A program made the position numbers and the translations under genes. Source: an uncultured Demequina sp. (GTDB lineage: Bacteria; Actinomycetota; Actinomycetes; Actinomycetales; Demequinaceae). From it: DNA of 64,000 bases. The notes beneath the pieces were generated by a model. The model was not told the origin of the DNA, searched no databases, and saw nothing but the letters and a program-made list of their open reading frames with translations. This document shows, one piece after another, positions 8,095-16,772 of this stretch (within the stretch, counting starts at the first letter, position 1; the number at the start of each line of letters is the position of its first letter). The stretch spans positions 1 through 64,000 of the forward strand of contig CALALQ010000304.1 of assembly GCA_937925595.1 (NCBI GenBank), in the 5' to 3' direction.

Positions 8095-9339
8095 ATGACC
8101 GACGCTGGATTCACTCCCCTTGAGAGCTTTGGCCCCGTACCGGACGGCTGGCTGTGGGGAGTCGCGACCGCCGCGCACCAGATCGAGGGCGGCAACGTCA
8201 ACAATGACTGGTGGAAGTTCGAGCACACCCCGGGCAGCGGCTGCGCCGAGTCCAGCGGTGACGCGACCGACTCCTGGCACCGCTGGGAAGAGGACCTGCA
8301 GATCGTCAAGGACCTGGGACTCGACGCCTACCGCTTCAGCATCGAATGGAGCCGCATCGAGCCGGCGCAGGGCGAGTTCTCTATCGCCGCGCTCGAGCAC
8401 TACCGCCAGATGATGCTGCGCGCGCACGAACTGGGCCTGAAGAACTCCGTCACCTTCCACCACTTCACCACTCCCCTGTGGGCCGCGGAGCAGGGTGGCT
8501 GGACCAACCCCCAGATCGTCGACTGGTTCGCCGCGTACGTCGAGCGCGCGGCCGACTACCTTGGCGACGTCATCGACATCGCCGCAACGTTCAACGAGCC
8601 CAATGTCGTGGGCCTCATGGGCTACGTGATCGGCGAGTTCCCGCCCGGGAAGAAGGGCGATCTGGCGGCGTTCAGCTCGGTGACGCAGCAGTTCGTCACC
8701 GCGCACAAGCGAGCCGTCGAGATCCTGCGGGCCGCGCCTGGCGACTTCCCGGTGGGCCTGACGCTCGCGCTGAGCGACTTTGTGCTGCACCCGGACGGCG
8801 ACATCAACAGCGAGGGCATCCGCCCCTCGTCGTACCCCACGTCCGAGGAGGAGGACGCCTTCGGCTACCTCATGGCGGGTGCCTACTTCGAGGCGGCGCG
8901 CGGCGACGACTACATCGGCATGCAGACGTACTTCACCCAGCACATGGGACCGAAAGGCGATGCCCTTGAGATTCCCGCTGACTGGCGCGTTACGCAGATG
9001 GGCTGGACGTTCACGCCGGAGGCGCTAGGCGTCACGGTGCGCGCCGCGCACGCCGCCACGGGTCTGCCGGTGATCGTCACCGAGAACGGCGTGGCCACCG
9101 CCGATGACGCCGAGCGCATCGAGTACTACTCGCGCTCACTTGCCGCGTTGCGCGCCGCTGTCGACGATGGAGTGGACGTGCGCGGGTTCTTCGCGTGGAG
9201 CCTGCTCGACAACTTCGAGTGGGCACATGGCTACCGCCCGCAGTTCGGCATGGTTGCCGTGGACCGCACGACGTTTGAGCGCACGATCAAGCCCTCGGCC
9301 GAGTGGTACGCGGGCATCGTCGCCTCGTCGCGCAGCTAG
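8095..9339 (+). CDS. GH1 beta-glucosidase
   Basis: 414 aa cytosolic glycoside hydrolase family 1 enzyme that cleaves beta-linked glucosides or galactosides with retention. The acid/base Glu is E168 in TFNEPN and the nucleophile is E330 in VTENG. Other family marks are FSIEWSRIEP and the C-terminal WSLLDNFEWAHGY. No signal peptide, so it acts on imported disaccharides. AAGGAG lies nine bases before the ATG. A TAGTAT box at 8042-8047 could be its -10. A strong terminator follows. With the GH3 enzyme at 28-30 kb and the ABC importer it fits a beta-glucan or cellobiose-using lifestyle. Confidence 0.95.
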   Translation: MTDAGFTPLESFGPVPDGWLWGVATAAHQIEGGNVNNDWWKFEHTPGSGCAESSGDATDSWHRWEEDLQIVKDLGLDAYRFSIEWSRIEPAQGEFSIAALEHYRQMMLRAHELGLKNSVTFHHFTTPLWAAEQGGWTNPQIVDWFAAYVERAADYLGDVIDIAATFNEPNVVGLMGYVIGEFPPGKKGDLAAFSSVTQQFVTAHKRAVEILRAAPGDFPVGLTLALSDFVLHPDGDINSEGIRPSSYPTSEEEDAFGYLMAGAYFEAARGDDYIGMQTYFTQHMGPKGDALEIPADWRVTQMGWTFTPEALGVTVRAAHAATGLPVIVTENGVATADDAERIEYYSRSLAALRAAVDDGVDVRGFFAWSLLDNFEWAHGYRPQFGMVAVDRTTFERTIKPSAEWYAGIVASSRS

Positions 9340-9360
9340 CCCCAAGCCCAGCCAAGCGAA

Positions 9361-9390
9361 GGGGCCTGACGCTGGCGAGCGTCAGGCCCC
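9361..9390. terminator. Bidirectional terminator
   Basis: Perfect 13-bp stem GGGGCCTGACGCT / AGCGTCAGGCCCC with a 4-base loop, between the convergent GH1 and NCS2 genes. The arms contain a near-copy of the dispersed 9-mer (TGACGCTG instead of CGACGCTG). Confidence 0.85.
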
Positions 9391-9402
9391 TTGCCTTGCG
9401 TG

Positions 9403-10764
9403 CTATTTGCTCTCGTCGCCCTCGATGAAGGCGGGAGTTGCGGGGACCTCGGTGGTGCCGCGCAAGCGGCCGATCCAGTTGAGGCCGTGGTAGATGACCA
9501 ACGTGGCGATGGTGCCCAGCGCGATGCCGTTGAAGAGCATCGAACCGGCGTTCGCGACGAAGTCGGCGGTGCCGACGATGATGCCCACGCCAGCGGTGAC
9601 GAGGTTGACCGTCTTCTTGAAGTCGACGTTGCCCTCCACCCAGATGCGGCCACCGAGGATCGCGATGAGACCGAACAGCAGCGTCGCCAGGCCGCCGAGC
9701 ACGCCGGGGGGCAGAACAGCGACGGCAGCGCCGAACTTGGGGCTGAGGCTCAGCAGCAGCGCGAACACGGCGGCAGCCCAGTAGGCAAGCGTCGAGTACA
9801 CGCGGGTCGCAGCCATGACGCCGATGTTCTCCGCGTAGGTCGTGGTGCCCGCACCACCACCCACACCGGCGATCGCGGTGGCGACACCGTCAGCGAACAG
9901 GGCGCGGCCGGTTTCGGGGTCGAGGTTGCGGTCCGTCATTGCGGACACCGACTTCAGGTGACCGATGTTCTCCGCGATGAGGATGATCACCACGGGCAGG
10001 AACGCGACCAGGACGGTGCCGTCAAAGGTGGGCGTGTGGAACGTGGGGATGCCGAACCAGTCTGCGGCGGCAATCACTTCCTTGCCGGTGGCGCCGCCGA
10101 AGCCGTCCAGCGGCACGTCCCACTCACCACGAATGAGCGAGAAGACGATGCCGACGACGGCGCCGAAGAGAATCGCGATGCGACCAAGGAAGCCCTTGAA
10201 GACCACCATCGCCAGAAGCACGGCGGCGAGCGTCACGAGAGCGGTCCATGGGCCATTGACCCAGTTGTTCTTCGCGACCCCGGCGAGGTTGAGACCGATC
10301 ATCGCCACGATGGTTCCCGTGACCACGGGGGGCATCGAGACCTCGATCCAGCGCGTGCCCCAGCGGGCGACGATGAGGCCGACGATCGCAAGCAGTGCAC
10401 CCGCGAGCACGATGCCGCCAAGTCCGCGTCCAATCGTTTCAGCATCAAGCGGAGCGTTCTCGTTGGTCACGCCCGCGGCCGCGAGCGGCGCGAGGAAGGC
10501 GAAGCTCGAACCCAGGTAGCTGGGCACGCGGTTGCGCGTGATGACCAGGAACAGCGCCGTGCCGATCGCCGAGAAGAACAGGGCGGTCGCGGCAGGCATG
10601 CCGGTGAGGGCGGGAACCAGCAGCGTCGAGCCCATCATCGCGAGCACGTGCTGGGCGCCGATGCCCAGGGTTCGCGGATAGGTCAGGCGCTCGTCGGGTG
10701 CCACCGCCTCGGAGGGGGCGACGTTCTTGCCATCGCCGTGGAGAGTCCAGCTGAAAACGCTCAC
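9403..10764 (-). CDS. NCS2 nucleobase:cation symporter (uracil/xanthine permease type)
   Basis: 453 aa polytopic membrane protein, normal length for NCS2. It imports uracil, xanthine or a related base with H+ or Na+. Family marks are QHVLAMMGSTLLVPALTG near the N-terminus, ENIGHLKSVSAMT, and the substrate-region AGTTTYAENIGVMAATRV. The start is placed at GTG (MSVFSWTL) because AAAGGAG ends six bases before it; a GTG six codons upstream has no such site. Specificity cannot be settled from sequence alone. The gene is preceded by a 290-bp gap holding a long inverted repeat and followed by a bidirectional terminator. Confidence 0.92.
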   Translation of the reverse strand: MSVFSWTLHGDGKNVAPSEAVAPDERLTYPRTLGIGAQHVLAMMGSTLLVPALTGMPAATALFFSAIGTALFLVITRNRVPSYLGSSFAFLAPLAAAGVTNENAPLDAETIGRGLGGIVLAGALLAIVGLIVARWGTRWIEVSMPPVVTGTIVAMIGLNLAGVAKNNWVNGPWTALVTLAAVLLAMVVFKGFLGRIAILFGAVVGIVFSLIRGEWDVPLDGFGGATGKEVIAAADWFGIPTFHTPTFDGTVLVAFLPVVIILIAENIGHLKSVSAMTDRNLDPETGRALFADGVATAIAGVGGGAGTTTYAENIGVMAATRVYSTLAYWAAAVFALLLSLSPKFGAAVAVLPPGVLGGLATLLFGLIAILGGRIWVEGNVDFKKTVNLVTAGVGIIVGTADFVANAGSMLFNGIALGTIATLVIYHGLNWIGRLRGTTEVPATPAFIEGDESK

Positions 10765-10888
10765 AAGAGCTCCTTTGCACACTGTGGGACCCCGCGCGTG
10801 AAACGCGCGATTGATGGGACTCTAGCGAGGAATGGCTGGACGCGCGCGGGACACGCAACCGCCGTTCGCAACCCGGCCCCCGCGTCGG

Positions 10889-10991
10889 CCCTCCTCCACA
10901 CATTTTGGGTCCGCAGCGTCGGGCCGCTGAACAAAGTGCCTGGTAGATCGCGTGTCCGGTTTGTCCGGAACTCAAAATGTGTGGAGGAGGG
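10889..10991. repeat. Long inverted repeat between galE and the NCS2 gene
   Basis: Perfect 19-bp arms (10889-10907 and 10973-10991; the left arm begins CCCTCCTCCACACATTTTG) separated by 65 bases. The spacer carries a copy of the dispersed 11-mer at 10914, and another core copy lies at 11004, just right of the repeat. The spacer is too long for an ordinary terminator. It could be a cruciform-forming element or a small non-autonomous repeat unit. The rest of the 10765-11052 gap shows nothing else recognisable. Confidence 0.75.
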
Positions 10992-11052
10992 ACGCGGGGC
11001 GGGCCGACGCTGCGGCCGGGCGGGAGCGACGCTCGCGCTGGCTGCTGATCGC

Positions 11053-12027
11053 CTAGGCCTTGGGGTGGGAGGCCCAGGCGGACTCGACCATCTCGCGGAC
11101 GGTGTGCGAGTTCTTCCACTCGATGTCATCCGCGGCGAGCTCTCCGGTGGCGACGATGCGCGCGGGATCGCCAGGACGGCGCGGGCCCTCGACAGGAACC
11201 AGGGACGTGCCCGTGACCTCGACGATCGCGTCGACGATCTCGCGCACTGACGTCCCCGCGCCGGAACCCAGGTTGTAGACCGGGGCCAGCGGCCGCCCCG
11301 CAGCGAGCATGCGAGCCGCCGCGACGTGCGAGTGTGCGAGGTCGCTCACGTGGACGTAGTCGCGCACGCACGTGCCGTCGGCTGTGTCGTAGTCGGTGCC
11401 ATTGATCTGCGGCGCAATGCCGGCCTCAATCGCGGCGAACACCCTGGGGAAGAGGTTGTGCGGCGACGCATCCCACACGTCGCGGAACCCAGAGCCCACC
11501 ACATTGAAATAGCGCAGCGAGGTCGCGGCGAGCGCGGCGTCGGTTCCCGCCGTGGCGCGCACCTGATCGCGGATGAGCCACTCGGCGATGAGCTTGGATT
11601 CGCCGTAGGGCGACTCGGGAAGCGTGGGCGTCTCCTCGGTGACCACAGGCTCGGACGGCGTGCCATAGACCCCGGCGGAAGATGAGAACACGAGCAGCCG
11701 CACGCCCGCGACGGCCATCGCCTCAAGCAGCGACCGCGTGCCGTCCACGTTCTGCTGATACGTGTGCAGGGGGTACTTCACGGACTCGCCGGCGAACTTG
11801 TAGCCGGCGCAGTGGATGACGCCCTCGACGTCATGCTCCACGAGCGCCGCGGTCACCGCGTCCGTGTCCAGCACAGAGGCGCGTACAAAGGGCGTGCCGC
11901 CAGCGACAAAGGACTCGATGCCGGTCGAGAGGTCGTCAAGTACCACGGGGTCCATGCCTGCGGCGTCGAGCGCGCGCACCACATGGGTGCCGATGTATCC
12001 AGCCCCGCCTGTGACCAGCCAGCTCAT
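11053..12027 (-). CDS. galE: UDP-glucose 4-epimerase
   Basis: 324 aa, usual GalE length. It interconverts UDP-galactose and UDP-glucose in the Leloir pathway and supplies UDP-galactose for surface polymers. The NAD-binding GxxGxxG is at the N-terminus (VTGGAGYIGTHVVRAL), the catalytic Ser-Tyr-Lys triad is in SSSAGVYG and YGESK, and the sugar site is seen in VWDASPHNLFPRV. It lies 18 bases after galK and shares its transcript. No galT is in the window. Confidence 0.95.
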   Translation of the reverse strand: MSWLVTGGAGYIGTHVVRALDAAGMDPVVLDDLSTGIESFVAGGTPFVRASVLDTDAVTAALVEHDVEGVIHCAGYKFAGESVKYPLHTYQQNVDGTRSLLEAMAVAGVRLLVFSSSAGVYGTPSEPVVTEETPTLPESPYGESKLIAEWLIRDQVRATAGTDAALAATSLRYFNVVGSGFRDVWDASPHNLFPRVFAAIEAGIAPQINGTDYDTADGTCVRDYVHVSDLAHSHVAAARMLAAGRPLAPVYNLGSGAGTSVREIVDAIVEVTGTSLVPVEGPRRPGDPARIVATGELAADDIEWKNSHTVREMVESAWASHPKA

Positions 12028-12045
12028 GCGTCCACCCTACGGTTG

Positions 12046-13221
12046 TCAGTTCTCGCGGTGCGCGCCGTCGGAAGGCGTCACCGTGAAGCAGCGCGGCTCG
12101 GCGAAGCCCGAGGCAAGGAAGTCCTTGGTGACGGCCTGTGCCACGGCCTCAGCAGCGTCGGCCGGGACAATCGCGATCGCCGCGCCACCGAATCCGCCGC
12201 CCGTCATGCGCGCACCGATCGCGCCGTGACGCAGGGAGGAGTCCACCGCGAGGTCAAGCTCGGGGACGGAGATCTCGAAGTCATCGCGCATCGACACGTG
12301 GGACGCGATGAGCAGCGGGCCGATCGCCTGCGGGCCCTCGTCGCGCAGCACGCGCACGGTGTCCGCCACGCGCGCCGACTCGGTGACCACGTGGCGCACC
12401 CGGCGGTACGTCTCCTCGTCGAGCACCCGCTGCGCTCGCGGCAGGTCGGACTCGGCAACGAACCTCAGTGACGGCACGTCGAGAGCTGCCGCTCCCTTCT
12501 CGCATGAGGCCCGTCGGTCGCCATAGCCGCCGGTCGCGTGCTCGTGGCGCACCTGCGTGTCGATGACGAGCACCGTGAGGCCTTCGCGGTCGAGGTGCAG
12601 CGGAACGGACTCCGCGGTCTCCGTGCCGCAGTCGAGGAACACGGCGTGGTCGGCCTCGCCCAGCAGCGACGCGCACTGATCCATGATTCCCGTGGGCGCG
12701 CCCACGGCGACGTTCTCTGCGAGGCGCCCCGCGCGCGCCAGCGCCATGCGGTCGAGCCCCAGGTCCCACAGCTCGTTGAGCGCCACCGCCACTGCGCACT
12801 CGATCGCGGCGGACGACGACAGCCCCGCGCCAAGCGGCACATCGCTCGTGAGGTAGATATCAAGGCCCGACGCTGCGGACAGGTCAGCGCCCGGCTCGCC
12901 ATTGGTTCCCTCGCCGATGGCCCAGGCGACGCCAAGGGCGTAGGCGGACCAGCCGCTGAGGCGCTCGGGAGTGAGGTCATCGATCGCGATGGAAGCCTCG
13001 CCGTCGATGGTCGCGGAGCGCACCCGCAGCACGCGGTCCTCGCGAGGCGCGACTGCGCAGTATGTGCGGCGATCGATCGCGAAGGGGAGCACGAGCCCGC
13101 CGTTGTAGTCGGTGTGCTCGCCAATGAGGTTCACGCGACCGGGCGCGCTCCACACTCCCAGAGCGGGGCGTCCGTACGCCGCCTCGAACTCGGCGCTCGC
13201 ATTCTGGGCCGCGTCAGCCAT
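12046..13221 (-). CDS. galK: Galactokinase
   Basis: 391 aa GHMP kinase that phosphorylates galactose at C1 with ATP. The galactokinase signature is near the N-terminus (GRVNLIGEHTDYNGG), the ATP loop is VPLGAGLSSSAAIE, and the third GHMP motif is MTGGGFGGAAIA. Length and all three motifs are complete. It precedes galE and diverges from the LacI-family gene; the 87-bp gap holds a palindromic operator (13250-13265), so control by that regulator is likely. Confidence 0.96.
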   Translation of the reverse strand: MADAAQNASAEFEAAYGRPALGVWSAPGRVNLIGEHTDYNGGLVLPFAIDRRTYCAVAPREDRVLRVRSATIDGEASIAIDDLTPERLSGWSAYALGVAWAIGEGTNGEPGADLSAASGLDIYLTSDVPLGAGLSSSAAIECAVAVALNELWDLGLDRMALARAGRLAENVAVGAPTGIMDQCASLLGEADHAVFLDCGTETAESVPLHLDREGLTVLVIDTQVRHEHATGGYGDRRASCEKGAAALDVPSLRFVAESDLPRAQRVLDEETYRRVRHVVTESARVADTVRVLRDEGPQAIGPLLIASHVSMRDDFEISVPELDLAVDSSLRHGAIGARMTGGGFGGAAIAIVPADAAEAVAQAVTKDFLASGFAEPRCFTVTPSDGAHREN

Positions 13222-13249
13222 GTGTCCTCACTCTCAAAGCAGTCCGTCA

Positions 13250-13265
13250 ATGTTACCGTGAACAT
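13250..13265. promoter_or_regulatory. Probable LacI-family operator between galK and the regulator
   Basis: ATGTTACCGTGAACAT, an imperfect palindrome with a central CG as is usual for LacI-family sites. It shares ATGTTA.CGT with the site before araB. It could control galKE and the regulator itself. Confidence 0.6.
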
Positions 13266-13308
13266 CGACAGCGGAGTCGTCCGAACTCGCGTTGACCCGG
13301 AGGTGGCA

Positions 13309-14310
13309 GTGCCCAAGCAGTCTCGCGGTCCGAGCATGCACGACGTTGCAGCGCTCGCGGGCGTCTCCCATCAGACCGTCTCGAGGGTGCTCAACAACTT
13401 CGAGGGCATCCGCCCGGAGACGCGCGAACGAGTGCTCGAGGCGATCGATCAGCTGGGCTATCGGCGCAACCTCGCTGCCCGCACGCTCGCGACGGGCACG
13501 GCTCAGGCGATCGGCGTCCTCGCTCCCGAGACTCCCAACTACGGGCCCATGGCCACGCTCTATGCGACGGAGCGCGCTGCGTCGAAGGCTGGCTTCCACC
13601 CGCTCGTCACCACCACCTCGCATGAACCGGCGGACGTCTCGGAGAGCCTCGACTTCCTCCTTGGCCGCTCCATCGACGCTCTCGTTGTCGTGGCGCAGAG
13701 CCCGCAGGTGACAGAGGTCGTCGAGTCGATGAACGCCGGGATCCCGGTCGCCTACGTGCTCACCGGCCAGCCCGCAGTAGGCAAGTCGGTGGCGGTGGAC
13801 CAGGCCGCGGGCACCCGCCTCGCGATGGAGCATCTCTACGAATTGGGCCACCGCGAGTTCCAGCACATTGCAGGTCCCGCCGGCTTCACCGAAGCGGACA
13901 TGCGCCGTCGCACCTTCCACGAGTTCCTGGACGAGCACGGGCTCACGGCGCATCCGGACTTACAGGGGGACTGGTCGCCTGACTCCGGCTTCGCCGCCGG
14001 TATTCAGGTGGCCGGGGAGGCCACCGCGATCTTCTGTGCCAATGACCAGATGGCGCAGGGAGCGATGCATGCGCTGCGTGGTCGTGGCCTCTCCGTGCCG
14101 CTCGATGTGAGCATCGTGGGCTTTGATGACATCCCCGAGTCGGCTCACTTCAGCCCGCCGCTCACCACGGTGCACCAGGACTTCCACAGCGCGGGGGAGC
14201 AGGCTGTCGAGATGCTCGTGGCCCAACTGACGGACCCGGCGGTGAGCGCTCCGCCGCCTCTCAGACCATGGCTCGTGCAGCGCGCATCCACTACGAGGCC
14301 GCGCGGCTGA
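13309..14310 (+). CDS. LacI-family transcriptional regulator (arabinose/galactose type)
   Basis: 333 aa, usual LacI length. The N-terminal helix-turn-helix and hinge are MHDVAALAGVSHQTVSRVLN to RNLAARTLATG, and the periplasmic-binding-like effector domain runs to the end (VSIVGFDDIPESAHFSPPLT). Start: GTG at 13309 with GGAGG five bases upstream; the longer reading frame upstream has no ribosome site and would run into galK. It diverges from galK and sits 90 bp before araB, with similar operators on both sides, so it probably senses L-arabinose or galactose and represses both units. The effector is inferred from neighbours only. Confidence 0.9.
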   Translation: MPKQSRGPSMHDVAALAGVSHQTVSRVLNNFEGIRPETRERVLEAIDQLGYRRNLAARTLATGTAQAIGVLAPETPNYGPMATLYATERAASKAGFHPLVTTTSHEPADVSESLDFLLGRSIDALVVVAQSPQVTEVVESMNAGIPVAYVLTGQPAVGKSVAVDQAAGTRLAMEHLYELGHREFQHIAGPAGFTEADMRRRTFHEFLDEHGLTAHPDLQGDWSPDSGFAAGIQVAGEATAIFCANDQMAQGAMHALRGRGLSVPLDVSIVGFDDIPESAHFSPPLTTVHQDFHSAGEQAVEMLVAQLTDPAVSAPPPLRPWLVQRASTTRPRG

Positions 14311-14354
14311 AAATTGGGACTCTCGCCCCTGGCGTGGGTCGGCAGCGGCGTTGT

Positions 14355-14370
14355 ATGTTAGCGTTCATAT
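14355..14370. promoter_or_regulatory. Probable LacI-family operator before araB
   Basis: ATGTTAGCGTTCATAT. The left half matches the TGTTAGCG half-site common in actinobacterial LacI-family arabinose operators; the right half is degenerate. It lies 31 bases before the araB ATG. Confidence 0.55.
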
Positions 14371-14400
14371 TCGGTAACTCGACAAGGCAAAGGGGCCTCG

Positions 14401-16065
14401 ATGGTTTCACCAAGAACCGCTTATGTCATCGGCATTGACTTCGGCACGCTCTCCGGTCGCGCCCTTGTAGTCGACGCCGCCGACGGCACCGAACTCGCCA
14501 GCGCGGTCCACGAATATGAGCACGCCGTGATGGATACGACGCTTGCCGCGACGGGCGCATCCCTTCCCCCGGAGTGGGCGCTGCAGGTCCCCAATGACTA
14601 CCGCGAGGTGCTGCGCAAAGCGGTGCCCGACGCTGTGGCCGCCGCAGGCATCGACCCCACCCAGGTGGTGGGCATCGCCACAGACTTCACCGCATCCACG
14701 CCTCTGCCTGTGCTCGCCGACGGCACGCCGCTGTGCGAGGTTCGCGGCTTCGAGGACCGCCCCCACGCCTACGTGAAGCTGTGGAAGCACCACGCGGGCC
14801 AGCCGCAGGCGGATCGCATCAACGCTCTCGCTCGCGAGCGGGGCGAGTCGTGGCTTCCTCGCTACGGAGGGTTCATCTCCTCCGAGTGGGAATACGCCAA
14901 GGCGCTGCAGCTGCTCGAGGAAGACCCCGAGATCTACGAGCGCATGGACCACTGGGTCGAGGCCGCTGACTGGATCATCTGGCAGCTCACTGGCGAGTAC
15001 GTGCGCAACGCCTGCACCGCCGGCTACAAGGGCATCCTCCAGGACGGCGCGTACCCAAGCCCTGACTTCGAGGAGGCGCTCAACCCCGCCTTCCGTGGCT
15101 TCGCGGAAACCAAGCTCGCCCACCGCATCGGCCAGCTGGGTGAGCGCGCGGGAACGCTCACGGCGCAGGCCGCCGAGTGGACCGGACTGCCAGAGGGAAT
15201 CGCGGTCGCAGTGGGCAACGTCGACGCCCACGTGACCGCTCCCGCAGCCAAGGCGACGCAGCCCGGCCAGATGCTCGCCATCATGGGCACCTCCACGTGC
15301 CACGTCATGAACGGCGACCACCTCACGGAGGTGCCCGGCATGTGCGGCGTCGTGGACGGCGGCATCCTCGCCGGCTACTACGGCTACGAGGCCGGACAGT
15401 CCGGTGTTGGCGACATCTTCGCGTGGTACGTCAAGAACCAGGTGCCCGCTCGGTACTTCGATGAGGCCAAGGCAGCCGGCAAGTCGATCCACCAGTACCT
15501 CACCGATCTGTCCTTCGAGGAGCCCATCGGCGCCCACGGCCTCGTGGCGCTCGACTGGCACGGCGGCAACCGCTCGGTGCTCGTCGACACGAGCCTCAGC
15601 GGCATCATCGTTGGTCAGACCCTCGCGACCCGCGCCGAGCAGGGCTACCGCGCCCTGCTCGAGTCGACGGCGTTCGGCACGCGCACCATCGTCGAGACCT
15701 TCAACAAGTCCGGAGTCCCCGTCACCGAGTTCGTCGTCGCAGGTGGTCTGCTGAAGAACCCCCACCTGATGCAGCTCTACGCCGACGTGCTCAACCTCCC
15801 GCTGTCCACGATCGCGTCCGAGCAGGGCCCCGCCTTGGGAAGCGCGATCCACGCAGCAGTTGCCGCGGGGCTGTATTCCAGCGTCTACGAGGCAGGGGAG
15901 GCCATGGGGAAGGTGACCAAGAACGCCTACCTTCCCAACCCCGAAGCCGCGGCGGCCTATGACCGCTTGTACGCGGAATACCAACAGCTTCACGACTACT
16001 TTGGCCGCGGGGCCAATGACGTCATGAAGCGACTCAAGGCGCTTCGTAAGGAGGCCCATTCATGA
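14401..16065 (+). CDS. araB: L-ribulokinase
   Basis: 554 aa FGGY-family kinase that phosphorylates L-ribulose to L-ribulose 5-phosphate, second step of arabinose breakdown. The N-terminal phosphate loop is IGIDFGTLSGRALVVD, typical of AraB (GTxSxR). The ATP-binding domain carries EFVVAGGLLKNPHLMQLYAD and the sugar site includes GNVDAHVTAP. Length is right for the family. AAAGGGG precedes the ATG. It overlaps araD by four bases (ATGA), giving an araBDA operon in the usual order. Confidence 0.97.
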   Translation: MVSPRTAYVIGIDFGTLSGRALVVDAADGTELASAVHEYEHAVMDTTLAATGASLPPEWALQVPNDYREVLRKAVPDAVAAAGIDPTQVVGIATDFTASTPLPVLADGTPLCEVRGFEDRPHAYVKLWKHHAGQPQADRINALARERGESWLPRYGGFISSEWEYAKALQLLEEDPEIYERMDHWVEAADWIIWQLTGEYVRNACTAGYKGILQDGAYPSPDFEEALNPAFRGFAETKLAHRIGQLGERAGTLTAQAAEWTGLPEGIAVAVGNVDAHVTAPAAKATQPGQMLAIMGTSTCHVMNGDHLTEVPGMCGVVDGGILAGYYGYEAGQSGVGDIFAWYVKNQVPARYFDEAKAAGKSIHQYLTDLSFEEPIGAHGLVALDWHGGNRSVLVDTSLSGIIVGQTLATRAEQGYRALLESTAFGTRTIVETFNKSGVPVTEFVVAGGLLKNPHLMQLYADVLNLPLSTIASEQGPALGSAIHAAVAAGLYSSVYEAGEAMGKVTKNAYLPNPEAAAAYDRLYAEYQQLHDYFGRGANDVMKRLKALRKEAHS

Positions 16066-16772
16066 TCCGGTTCACGGAGGCCCAAGAAGCCGCCATCCAA
16101 GCGAGCAGGGAAAAGGTCGCCGCGCTCCACGGCGAACTGGTCCGCTACGGGCTCGTGGTGTGGACGGCCGGCAATGTCTCCGAGCGCGTCCCCGGAACGC
16201 AGCACTTCGTCATCAAGCCCTCTGGTGTCGACTACGACGACCTCACCCCAGAGTCGATGATCCTGTGCGACCTCGACGGCAACGTGGTGCCCGGGACTCC
16301 GGGCTCCGATCGCTCGCCGTCCTCGGACACCGCAGCCCACGCGTATGTCTACCGTGCCCTCCCGCACGTGGGCGGCGTGGTGCACACCCACTCGACTTAC
16401 GCGACGGCGTGGGCCGCGCGCCGTGAGCCCATCCCGTGCGTCATCACCGCCATGGCGGATGAGTTCGGCGGCGAGATCCCCGTTGGCCCGTTCGCGATCA
16501 TCGGCGACGAGTCCATCGGTCGTGGCATCGTCGCCACGCTCGACCGCCACCGCTCGCGTGCAGTGCTCATGGCCAACCACGGTGTCTTCACCATCGGCAA
16601 GGACGCTCGCGACGCGGTGAAGGCCGCGGTGATGTGCGAAGACGTCGCACGCACCGTGCACATCGCGCGACAGCTCGGCGAGCCCATCCGCATTGAGCAG
16701 AAGTACATCGACTCGCTGTTCGACCGCTACCAGAACGTCTACGGGCAGAACCCTCAAGGAGAGATCAAGTGA
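16062..16772 (+). CDS. araD: L-ribulose-5-phosphate 4-epimerase
   Basis: 236 aa class II aldolase-fold enzyme converting L-ribulose 5-phosphate to D-xylulose 5-phosphate, which feeds the pentose phosphate or phosphoketolase route. Metal-binding histidines are H108 and H110 in [12 protein letters not shown], and a third lies in ANHGVFTIG. Substrate residues are in AGNVSERVP and [10 protein letters not shown]. The gene overlaps araB by ATGA and araA by GTGA, so all three are translated together. Confidence 0.97.
   Translation: MIRFTEAQEAAIQASREKVAALHGELVRYGLVVWTAGNVSERVPGTQHFVIKPSGVDYDDLTPESMILCDLDGNVVPGTPGSDRSPSSDTAAHAYVYRALPHVGGVVHTHSTYATAWAARREPIPCVITAMADEFGGEIPVGPFAIIGDESIGRGIVATLDRHRSRAVLMANHGVFTIGKDARDAVKAAVMCEDVARTVHIARQLGEPIRIEQKYIDSLFDRYQNVYGQNPQGEIK

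Noticed and set aside
10889..10991. The long inverted repeat as an insertion sequence
   Set aside because: The spacer is only 65 bases with no transposase, and no target-site duplication was evident.
9391..11250. 619-residue open frame across the NCS2 gene and the gap after it
   Set aside because: It is antisense to a complete NCS2 permease and runs through an intergenic inverted repeat; composition is typical of a shadow frame.
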